Source of the DNA: Membranipora membranacea
Taxonomy: Eukaryota > Bryozoa > Gymnolaemata > Cheilostomatida > Membraniporidae
Length of the DNA: 64,000 bases
Assembly (NCBI GenBank): GCA_914767715.1
Contig: OU612070.1
Span: forward strand, 16,695,501-16,759,500
Direction: 5' to 3'
Shown one piece after another: positions 38,859 to 50,700 of this stretch (positions are counted from its first letter, which is position 1; every line of letters begins with the position of its first letter). The notes below the pieces were generated by a model. It did not search any database. It was not told the DNA's origin and saw only the letters and a list, made by a program, of their open reading frames with translations. The position numbers and the translations under genes are program-made.

Positions 38859-41800
38859 ACAGTCACCATAATTTTTCTTCATCATTGATGATAAGCAATA
38901 AAAACAATCTCTCTCTAAATATGATAATTAGGTAGTGTGGCAACGGTTTAAGCTGATTTTTGATCGGTTGGATTTCTGAATCCTATTTGTTCTGATGTTC
39001 ATATCCTTAATGTAGATCTGGATTAGCATTACATCAAACAAATTATTCCATGCATTATTCTAGTGTAACAGGTGGGTTGCAACAGCATGAATCGGCAAAA
39101 TTATCCGCGCTTTAAAAAATTGTTTCATCACTCAAACCCAATATCTCATAGCAGTTAAATAAATTTATATATATATTTGTGAAATAGCACATTACCAATT
39201 TCAGCCAGATCCGCTAAGATATCATCCTTCAGTGACCCGTTATAGTATGTGTATTTTCCCTCTTGTGCTATCCGCCGGTATGTCTCAGCTAACTTAGTCA
39301 TCTTCACTATGTCACCAGAATGCTTCCTTGAACTGTCAGCATTAGTGTATAAGGCCCTATAATATAAAAATAGTTTAACATTTTACTTGGGAGCTTTATA
39401 TTCACTGATTAATGCATTTAAAAAAAATTGACATCCTGTGTGCAAGACAGTCTCGTGAAATTCAACCGGAATCTCTCTAGTTGAGGGATCTGTTTTCAGA
39501 TTTGATCCACATGCATTTGTCGATACTAGTTCTTCTCAATAATACACCCTAAAATTTTGTAAACTCGATCACATCTTTTATGCTAGAAGGAATTTGACTC
39601 AAACTCAAATTTTGCGTAGTGGTAGTAGGGATAGTTTTCTAGCCATATTTTTGATGATGAAAAGTGACAACCACAATAAAACTTAACTGCATGTATCAGA
39701 GAAGATTCAAAAATACGAATTGCTTCGAGTTTCAATGTAGCATTAACTAGGATAAAATATCGCTGCCTATGACCCAGGAGTGCCTTGTTTAGTTTATGGC
39801 CGCTTGCATCCCATACTAGAGGTAATTTATGGCGTCACATATCAAGTAGCCACTCTACTCTTTTAGGATGCATCACAGCTGTGTGTGAGGATTTGGGACT
39901 TTTTGCAGCTCTCTAAAATGCCATCCAATATATTTTCTTTACTTACACAAAAGCAGCATATTTTACTTACTTCAAATGCACATCAAAGTCTTTAAAAGAA
40001 TTATCCAAAGAACCAGACACATAATCATCGAGAACTATCCCATTTTCCATAAGACTGATAGAAGGCTGGAATAGTCTGGACCAGTCAAGTCTACCAAACT
40101 TCTGGTGAGCTGCCCACAATCCAGCTATCTCACCTGGGGTAGCTATTGATCCACCGCCTATAAAACAGATAGATAATTTGATACTTCAGCAACATCATCA
40201 AAGTGTTACACCCATATTGATCAAACCCTGATTACATATAATATATATATATCAATTTTTATTTGCATATCAAGTCATAAATGACTCATAAGACCATTTA
40301 TATAACAAATATCGTAATGCATTAAACAGATATCATTAAACAATAATGCATAAATTTATAATTTATAAGTAAGTTTAGTACTTTTCACTTCTGTGGGCAC
40401 CGCTCCTTATTAAATGATGCCTATACGCTGCTAGAAAAACTTAAAAGGTTGCTCCCAGTGTTACAGCAGAGATACGAGTAGCCAAAGTGCTCAGGCAACT
40501 ACATGTGCATATTTGTGGCATTATGTTAACAAATATTCATTTTAAAATGAATGTTTGATAATGTAATGCTACCAATATACACTCTAGATCAAGCATGATC
40601 CAATTTGCCTGAATTTAGGGTTTGAGCCGCTGGCAAAAGGCGGCGGCTCACCAGTAGAATGGGAATGATCGGACTGCCAGCAGAAATTTTTAACCGAAGA
40701 ACAAATTGCACCTCTCTATGATCACCCAGTGAGTGGTTAGGACCTGTCTTTTTTCTAGATCTATTTTTGGGATTCTAACTGGCAGGGGTGTATTGACGGT
40801 GTCATCAATGAACTCCCTCAATTCATTGGGGTCATGAGTCTGAATCTCAATTCAAATCAGATCTCACCAACTAAATTTAGAGTAAATTCTGCACCCTAGA
40901 TCAAATTTGATCTAACAGACAGTTAGAGACATAACTCTTTGGGTCCAGTTTGTCTGAATTAAGAATTGCTCCCCCATTGCCGATAAGCCTCTTAGCAGTG
41001 AAGGGAAGTGATTCCAAATGCAGGCAATCAAACATGAGCAAATATCGCCCCTGAAGAGACGGTAGGTTAATCTCCTATAATGCTCTTATAAAATTTCTCT
41101 CGCACTGACCTATTATTTGATTGAAGGCTGAGTTTTCATACACAGTTGAGTTTGTCAGGCTGCCAGCCCGCTCTCGGAAATCAAATACATAAGACTTTCC
41201 AGTTGACCTGTAAATATGAGAGCAATATATTCTGCCTCATGCCACAAAGTGAACTCAAAAGTTAAATTTTGAATCAAGGTCATCTAAAGATTTGACTGTT
41301 GTTGTGAACTGACTGACTGTTGTGAACTTTGAGGTTAAACAACCTAGCATTGCATAAACATAGTGAGAAAAACTATTCAACTGATTAATAATTAATATTA
41401 CTGGAGAATAGACATGGAATCATGCAGGCAGTCTGGCTATAACTTTTCATGTGCACTAAAGAGATCATTATTAGTAAAACAGGTCATAATATTTTTCTTT
41501 TTTTAGCCAATTATGTTTTTGTCACATCATTAAAAGAGTATTATAGATGATGAATTGTTGCTATAAGTATATGTATTATTATTTTGTACTGTGATGAACA
41601 ATACCTCTGATAGATTGTCATAAAACCTCCTCCTCCGATTCCACTGGACTGAGATCTGTATACACCAAGACACAGAGACATGGATATGGCTGCATCTACG
41701 GCCGATCCTCCCTCCGCTAACATCTGTCTGAAAATCATGAGGTTGAAAAGTGGTACAAAAACAATTCTGAGATCGGGAACTATGGCATATAGCAGAAGCC

Positions 41801-42648
41801 GACAAAAAGCATTTTTAACATCATAAAATTTGAAAACTAGAGCAGACTTTGAAGGAAGTGCTGTCCTTAGGCCCAACTGTGCTATTGGTTTTAATTTTTT
41901 GAGTAGGAGCTGAGGCTTAACGTTAGTTCAACTATTGGGTAAATATTTCACACTCTTGTCAATAGATGGCTACTTACGTTCCGATGGCGGAGCAGTTCTT
42001 TTCAGCACAAGCTACGGCAGCATATCTGTATTTACCTTCGCTCTCTGATGAGGGAGGCTTTGGCCACTCAATCTTAGAGTCATCCACAGGTTTCAGGGTA
42101 GTAGCTGCATTCTCATGGGCTGCTAAAATTGATCAATGAAGACTTGCAATGCATATTATTGTGGTGGGAAAGAATATCAGAGTGAACTCACAAAATATGT
42201 ACAGCAAGATTGTGAAACAGAGGTACAATTAAAATGTGTTTACATTGCAGATTTTTTTCATAAGATTTTTCCCATTTTTCCGTCAGTTTTTTCATTAGAA
42301 CCTACAAAAAAACCTGAAATTTGTGACCATGTCACAAATTGCAGATTTTTGGTTGCCACCAAATATAGCTTACATAAAATGTGAAGGAAATCTTACGGAG
42401 AAATGTGCACATTTATAGTAACACATGATGTAATATATGTTTTCATGATTCATATTCACTGTAGGCTACTTACCTATAGGTTGATGTGTCGGGTCAACAT
42501 CTCTCAGTTTTGGTACAATGATAATAAGAGCAATAATAGCTGCTAAAAGGGCAGCACACAAAAACACGATAATAATACACACATAGGCAGCTTTACGAGT
42601 TTTAAACCCGCAGAATGTTTTCCGTTTAGTATTATCCGAAAAATCCAT

Positions 42649-44779
42649 CGCTCCAAGAGACAAACAAGTCTTCCCTGACTCCTGGGTCAAACTGAATTTC
42701 TTTATTTGCGGTTGATGGTTATGCCATAGACCTCAAGTTTACGTTAGTATCTTATCGCACATATAAGGATTATATATGTTAATTAGTATGAATGTATACA
42801 GGCTTCCCAGACCTGCCAAGTTCTATAAAATATATGATCAAAGCCACTCACTGTTTTTTGTCAATGAAATTCAGATAAATTGTAGATCGCAAACCATTTA
42901 CCATACAGGCGCAAATGGCGGTTGCCAGATGTCATTTATCATTTTCAAAATTGGCATGTGTCAACCTATAACTGGCATATTATTATACAATTTTTTTATT
43001 TTCGGCAGACAATAAATGAAACATAAATAAACAAGGCGGGGAAAAGAAAGTATCCTTGTCCCCCTATCTAAAAATATACCAAGACTCCATTTTTGACTTT
43101 ACTGTCTGTACCGTACCATTATGTGCCTACACGGAGCTGTAACCTATTAGCTAGTTCGGTTCCGATCTCCTGAAATGCTAATAATCATAGGCATTTATTT
43201 CAATCAATGAGTTAGAGACTAGTTCATTGTTTCAATAGGACCAACAGAAGTCAACATGCATTGGTGATGAGTGATGACATATGTTTTAGTAACTTTAAAG
43301 CCCAATTTAGTTGGGGTAGTTTGACTACCGGGCCAGTCCTTTTCTCCAAGAGTAAGAGTGCATATAAGGCATAAACACTTAAAACTGATGATATTTCAAT
43401 GTGCCTAAACCGATGCCTTATCTGCCGATTTAACCTCAATAGTTTGCTCAACAGCATAATGTTTGCATAGAAGATTTAGGTTAGTACAGGAAGGGCTGGA
43501 AAAGATAAGGACATTCTCATTGTATTTTCAGATTTATTGTTTGAAATTCAAGGCCCAAAAAAGGAGCAAAACATTAATTATCGCAACTTTCCAAGTTAAT
43601 GCAAGTGGTCTGAACGTTCAGGTAGTTACAGCCATTGATATGAATTCATGGATTAGTGGTAAAATACACATTATGGCTATTTGTGGAGAAATTACATCAG
43701 TGTATAACTTTGTGTCAGTAATTGGCACCAGCTAAAACTCTCGCGGCTTTATCGTTATGTATTGACTGACGGCCAAGCTATTTGACAATGTTTACAAGGG
43801 GTCGGCTTGAGCGTTACTGAACTTTCTGACCAATCAAAGATGAGAAATTGTTTCCAGCAATCATGCATAAATTGCCCTATGCTTGTTCAGGGTCAGATAT
43901 GCTCCCCTAATCCATGAATATATATCAATGGTTACAGCGAAATGGAGGTAGTGACCATGGCTAAGTGTAGAAACATCAGTGACAACTATGTGGCTAAGTA
44001 CACTCCTGCGTAGTTGTTGACAACTTTCAAGCAAAATATTTAAGTTCACACATGATAAGCTAATCAAACGAGGAGGCTTACCACGATATCTGCTAGGTGA
44101 TAACAGAGGTGTGCTTCAACGTTATTAGCTAGCTGTGTACTTTAACTCATTCAGGAAGAAAGGTAAACTGCTTTCAGAAGCAGTCATGACTGAGTTTGGC
44201 AAATTACTTTAGAGCAATTTGAGTTGCCAATTATGTTGTGAGGCGCAATTTGTTGTTGTCGCTTTATTTCAGCAATATCTCACCTACTGAGGAGTGTGAA
44301 ATAAACGGGATAATTATAGAGTATTTCGCAAAACTAAATTACACATGCTTTATCTCGTTTTTAGCAGATGCGAATAAAATAAGAGTTATATGTAGTTTGA
44401 GTTTCATTTTTATATCATGTTATCATGTACCCGTGTATGGCAACTGAATAAATATCATTCAAAAACAAGTATTTAATTCAATTAATGGTAAGAAAATCAT
44501 ATAAAATTGGTTTTGGTCCATGCTGCAGCTCGTACAATGAGTAATTCGATGGTGAGTAAGGATGACGGTAAGATGGTACGATGGTGACGATGGTAAGGCT
44601 GGTGATATTGACGGATTTTGATAGTACAGTCTAGTCCAAACTTAAAATGGCAGAGACTGTTAGCAACTTGGTGTTCTGAGTACTGACAGCAATTTACAGA
44701 ATTCACCTAGTGGATTGTGACTCATACTTTATGACAGTGATGGGATATATCGGCCAGGGGGTGAGTCATCATGAGTATC
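42649..44779. other. Intergenic region between CNDP2-like and GGT genes
   Basis: About 2.1 kb that must hold the GGT promoter and the CNDP2-like 3' UTR, both on the minus strand. No coding exon is recognised. The 90-codon open frame at 43463-43735 has no domain. Confidence 0.5.
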
Positions 44780-47700
44780 CTAAAGAAGGCTAACTTCGTG
44801 GAAGTATGCAGCAGCTTGTTTCATCTGAAATTAGAAAAGTGGCTATTAATGAATTAATCTAAAATCTAAACGACAAAGCTAACAAATCAATATTGTGCTT
44901 GTTTTTATTATGAGTGACACCATCATTTGTGCGAGACAACCAATTTGGAAACGTAATTTGCGCACGTGATAAAGTTTTTTGAGGTCGAGTTTGAGCCTAT
45001 TTGTGAGTTGTTTCCTCTCTATTTGAGTAATGCACTCAGCATAAGAAAATAAGTAGCAAAATGGCTTTGTGCTACTGCATAATGAAAAAGTCATATTTAG
45101 CATCTGCATTATTGTAATCTCAGAGGAACATAGTATAAATAGGGTTTGATTAGGGTCTGGAAGCTGATCTCAACTTGAGTGAAAATATCGATGAAAAATG
45201 CGAGAAAATTAAGAACAGGCCAAAATTGACTTAAATAATACCAAAATATTTTTCAATCCATGTCCCCATGGGTTTTCAAACGTGCCGATGCTTAATCAAG
45301 AATAATGTTTCCTATGATGAGCAGACTTCAGGCCCATTTTAGCTCTGTTTTCCTATGCGAGGGTAACTCCAAAAATAGGCATTGATAAAAGATGTATCCT
45401 ACCGCTACATGTGTTCAATTGTCTGAATAGCAAGCAAGCACTGATCACAACATTTCATTATCCCTAAGAAAGGATGGGTAGATGACGCTTATTAGCAAGC
45501 CTGTTATTCATAACTACCACTCGCATAAATTCTTCGAGGAATATCATTCAACATAGAGTGTACGTCAAGGCAAAGACAAAATCTGGCAACATAAAACCTA
45601 CTGAAATGTTTCTACAATTATTCATCAATAGAAATATTACTTGATGGTTTCCGCAGACTGAATTAATAAGTCAATGGTGGTACCCATAACACCTTAATTA
45701 TATTCTTGAGCACAACAGGCACGTTTTCTCCAAGCCCTCTTGTGATACTCACCCCATTCATATAGTTAGCAGTGTTGAACTTCTCATTCTGAGAGTGAGC
45801 GCCATCATCACTGAGACCGAAGGGCATAAGCAGGGTATTCTTGCCTGTGGCCTCTTGTAGAGTGAGAGTCACAGGGATTGATCCTCCCTCCCTTGTCATG
45901 TCAGGTTCCACGCCATGTACTGTAAATCATATACTGAATGTTTAGAACGGTAGTAAGTTTCTCAGTTTCAAAATGTGGTATCTCCAGTAAAAAGATTTTA
46001 GTATGTTTTGTTTGGAGGGTTTCTAGATTCTAGACCATCAAATCAACTGAACCCCGGATAGCCGACCGTTACTGAAAACTGATGACTAGGCAATGGATAA
46101 GTGACTGAGTAGATGAATTCACAATGTTTTCAGATATATGATGCATATCAACGCATATATTAGAATTACAATGGAACTTTGCTCACTTGCCATGATTTGA
46201 TTTTTTATAAGGGTATAATTTAGAGTTGTGTCTCTGTGCAATTAACTAAAAATATCTGCAAACAGCCTCAAACATAATATAACAAGGATACCAGCAAGAA
46301 GTCCTCATTCAACATTCAATCACCATATAATTGTAAGGTAATTGTCTATATCATGCATGCGCAACATTTCTTTCAGTATTGGCCTTTTTATTGGGGAGCC
46401 GAACCACTTTTTTTACGAACAGTGATTGTGATACCGATGATGTGGAAATATAATTTACTGAAAATGGCGCAACAACTGTAAATTGTGATGTGTGACAAAT
46501 GGAATTTCAGATATGACAGCATAATGAAAATAGTTTACATACTGTTGAATTTTCAATTTTTTAACAAAACGAGGAAATGAGCCAATTTTTTGTGGTGAAG
46601 GTGCGTGCAATAGGTCTAACATAATGAAAATTTTGCCATATTTACCAATTGCTCGGACATGGCTGGTCTACACCATCAAAGTGATATGTGATTGGTCAAT
46701 ATCGCCATTGTGATATATGATTGGCTAATATAAACACAGAGAGTCAAGCTTTGAGCTTTACCTTTGATGACAGCTCTTTTAGCTGCCTCATAATGAGGAT
46801 GATCAAACCTGCTGACCCAGTGGTCACCATAACCTCCTACCAACTCACATCTACAGAATAGTTACAGTATTTAAATCATAACATCTAAACAAAACTTACA
46901 TTTAGGAGTTGTCATCCTGTTTGAAAACTGTGAGACAACCCCCATAGCACTTTGTCCGGGAAATCTTCTTAGAAAACTGCTTCATGTTTTCACAACATGT
47001 GGCTGACCAAAAAAGATCACAGAATGCTCTTTTTATTCATCTCAGACATTGTGTGAAAAAAAATGCAGCTCTCAAAAGAAGAATTCCCAAACGCAGTGAT
47101 ACAGGAGTTGTCTCACACTGTTCAAACAGGATGACAACTCCCTGACACTATTCCTAACCTTTGGCCTATGACTCACCAGCTCTTACAGCTCGTTTAGCTG
47201 CTTCGTAGTGATCGGAATCAAACGGGCTCTTCCAGTGTCTACCTCCGTGAACCATCTCTACTCTGCAAGGGTATAGTGCTACTTATGCAGCCTCAAGACA
47301 TGCAAAATGGAGTGATTGATGTCTTTACAAGTTGTTTTTTTGATTACTCAAGGTAGTTTCTATTTGGCTTCGAGTCATTCATAAATTAAAACCAAGGTTT
47401 TTTTCAACGGAGAAAACAAGATATCGATGCGACAACATTCCGTTGAGTCAAACCAAAGTAAAATAAAACTTAAGTAATGTGAGCAAACAAGTTTAATTTA
47501 GAAGTAGAAATGCGAGATAAATTTTTTTTGTATCATTGGAATGCTCATAATACTGTGAGTAGCAATATAGGGACCTAGTGTACACCTTACCTGCCAGAAT
47601 TGATTTAAGTTCTGACTTTCAAAAAATTTTGGGGTCCTGATGGGGTCTTCCCAGGGTTTATCTCCCCTGCTGAAAGCGGAAGCAAAAGAGCCGAGAAGTT

Positions 47701-50700
47701 TAAGGGAATAAGGCTTGCGCACCAAAAAAAGAGGGCTAGCACCTATAAATGCCATATAATACTAGATCACTTGAGATTGGATATCATTTTATGCTAACTG
47801 CCCTCACTGCAGACTCTTTTGCTTCCGCGTTCAGCAGGGGAGATAAACCCTGGGAAGACCCCATCAGGACCCCATCATTTTTTGAAAGTCAGAACTTAAA
47901 ATCAATTTTGGCAGGTAAGGTGCACACTAGGTTCCTATATTGCTACTCACAGTATTATGAACATTCCGATGATACAAAAGAAATTTATCTCGCATTTCTA
48001 CTTTAAGAGAATGAATCGCATGTTCGAGTTTACACCAAAATGTCAGACTTGGCCACCATAAACATTCTCCCAAGAGAACTGTTTCCTATACACTAGCTAT
48101 ATTGAATAACCCATTTAATCTTTTACACAACTTACTTCATATCATTTGGCGATCCTCTCACAGTCCACAGGTTGTTGACATGTTTACACACCAACTCTGT
48201 GACCTTCTCAGGAGACATGTCAGGTACAATACGGATAGAGAACTTTCCTGTTACCTTACATGGGATAACTGTCTTCTGTCCGGGCTCATAGAATGCACCT
48301 TCGATACCTACGGAGTAACAAATTACAGGTGCTTACTTTGGGACCGCAGGTCATCATCAAACGGAAAGGCTGCTATTTGATTGATAAGTAGTGAGTTAAC
48401 CCCATCATACTCAAGATGATATTCTAATAATATGAGTTGTGCGTCCCAATAATTAGAGTCTTTTCCTACTGTCATAATTTATAGTGAACAAAACTTGAAA
48501 AGTTAAACATGTCTAATTCTAGACCTTGTAATGTAATTGTCAGTTCATGTGCCCAACACGTGCTGTAATAAGGCTCATAGCCACAAATGTATTAATAATA
48601 CCTAGACTCTATCATACACTTATTTTTGTGAAAACTCAACAAACTCAACGTCATTTTAGTGGGGAAAACATACTTGCGATCACGTAGATGCTTGGGTATA
48701 TTCAAAATCAAGTCACCTCTTCACTAGCTCATGTTTGATCGTATTTGCCTGCACTCCAGTTGCTTTAGTACCACTGATCACGCCACAGTGGAGGGGAGCA
48801 ACTCCAAATACAGACAAATTAGACAAAATCGAGTCACTGCATCACAGACTTACCATGAATACTGAGACTTGGGAATCTCCATCTATGCTGTAGGATCTTC
48901 TCCTTGTTATCATGCATCAGTTTATTAGCTCCGATATCACTTCTATACTCCTCCTTATCAAAATCTACAATATAGAAATAACATGAACTGAGTGAAGATT
49001 TGTGACATTCACTATCCCTCCTGGTACCATAACAGAGGACTGGCTTCCTCAGAGTTGTATCATGACTGTACATATCTGTCCCAAATCAGCTTGATACCAC
49101 CAGGTTATCAAGCGACTTTATAAAATGCTGGCACAAGTCATAGGATTGGTGTCTCACAACCTTGGTCAAATATTTCAGAGTACTATAGTAATCCGCTGAT
49201 ATTACCGACGTTGAGAAAGCACCAGAACAATTAGGCTACAGAATTCTTGTTTCAACTGTGCAGTTATAATTCTACTTTTTTCTGAACTGTCTGTATTTTC
49301 TGATGTAAGGCTTGCCTTACATTCTTACAGTTGATACAGAAACTATTCATTGAGAATATCTAACAAACTCACCGATAGCCTCATAAAGCTTAGCTTCATC
49401 AGTAGTAAGTACAGATACATCATCATATATACCAGGTATGACCAGTTTACCGTCTTTATCTACTAGGTTGTTTAATACATACATGAGGTCAGTCATAGCT
49501 TCGTGTCTACAAAGACGTATCAAACATGTATGTATTAATGTATGTATATGTATTCATTCTCTCATGTTTGAGAGAAGTAAAATTGTGAAAGCCTGCCAAG
49601 ATCACAGATAAAATAAAATGATGCAAAATATAAAAAGGTCATCGTGTATAAAATGTGGTAATAAATCTCTTTGTTCCATCTATAAAAATAAAATGGTGAG
49701 GTTCAGCGGTATGTTTTCAGTGAGTTAAGGGGTGGACATATGTATGTTTGACTTGAGGACAGGCTTGATTCATATGCCTGAATACTAGTCGCTCCCCTTC
49801 CACTGGTAACGCCGCGACGGGACCAGTGGAGGGGTAGCAACTCCAAATGCAGGCAAATGGACCAAACTTGGTTTAATTTGAATTCATTATTTCGATTGCA
49901 CAAATCAGTAATATAGAATGTTATAAAATGTGTGAGGGTGGAACATAAATAAAGGCAAGTGCCTGAGAACACACCAAAATTTGTACTTTTATTTTTTCAA
50001 ACAAATCTGCTGTAATGATATGATGTTAGCCTTGTCACGTGGCAACCTTTTTGTTTTGCGTGACAAGGTTGATTAAAAGGTTGCTTAAAATCCGATGTCT
50101 TATCACTCGCCCATCCCGAGGCGTGGGCGGCGAAATATTATTGCCTTATTGGCGAGGCCGTTTGCAGGTTTGCGTTTGCTGTTTGCAGGCAGGTCGGAGC
50201 ACACCTGGGGGACCAACCAATCCCCAGTAGAAGATGGACTGCAGTGGGATTCGAACCCACAACCTTCAACACTTCCATGATGAAGTCCGGCACTCTAACC
50301 AACTGAGCCACCACCTACTCCTAATATATATTAATCCCCTCCCAAGACTCTTGCCCCCCGGATGGGGAAGGCCAATGTGATGTTACTTACACGCTGCCAC
50401 CGAAGAGCCCTGAGTGCAGATCCTTGTCAGCACATTTAATATCTACATGAAAGTAGCATATACCTCTACAATAAACATGAGAATGAGTCAAATATCCGGG
50501 ATATCAACCATAAAAGACACATAAAAAACAGATATCCAGAATTAAGAGTGAGGAAAATCTATGAAAACACGCTTAAATTGCCATATCTGCCGTTGTAGTC
50601 TGCATAAAAAAATCATATTTGCATTTAGAATCCGACTATTGAAAAGTTGTCCCTCTTGCATTATTTTGTTCAATAAAGAATGCGTATACCATGTCAATTT

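Larger units (their letters stand above)
34221..42648 (-). pseudogene. Gamma-glutamyltransferase, with one in-frame stop
   Basis: Twelve exons in phase: 42648-42474, 42122-41978, 41727-41605, 41207-41110, 40157-39971, 39356-39196, 38032-37877, 37436-37288, 36622-36432, 35915-35663, 35036-34923 and 34364-34221 (632 codons with stop). Residues 21-45 are one membrane segment after a short basic tail, giving the type II topology of GGTs. Family landmarks are EGGSAVDAAISMSLCLGVY, GIGGGGFMTIYQ, TPGEIAGLWAAHQKFGRLDW, SPPPPSGG, the autocleavage/catalytic KGTSQISV (Thr about 440), PLSSMSPTV and TGGSGGSK. The enzyme splits the gamma-glutamyl bond of glutathione outside the cell. Codon 376 (37356-37354) is TAA in HRII-stop-AWKFAYAKR, where the family has Glu; it would remove the small subunit and the catalytic Thr. 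The loop NNHMGDF has His and Gly where human GGT1 has Glu and Asp. Everything else is intact, so this is a very young pseudogene, a null allele or a base error. Confidence 0.85.

Noticed and set aside
44238-44447. Small open frame in the GGT/CNDP2 intergenic region
   Set aside because: No domain, no splice partners and base composition like the surrounding spacer.
47498-48006. Two similar proteins on opposite strands
   Set aside because: They are translations of the two arms of a foldback element.
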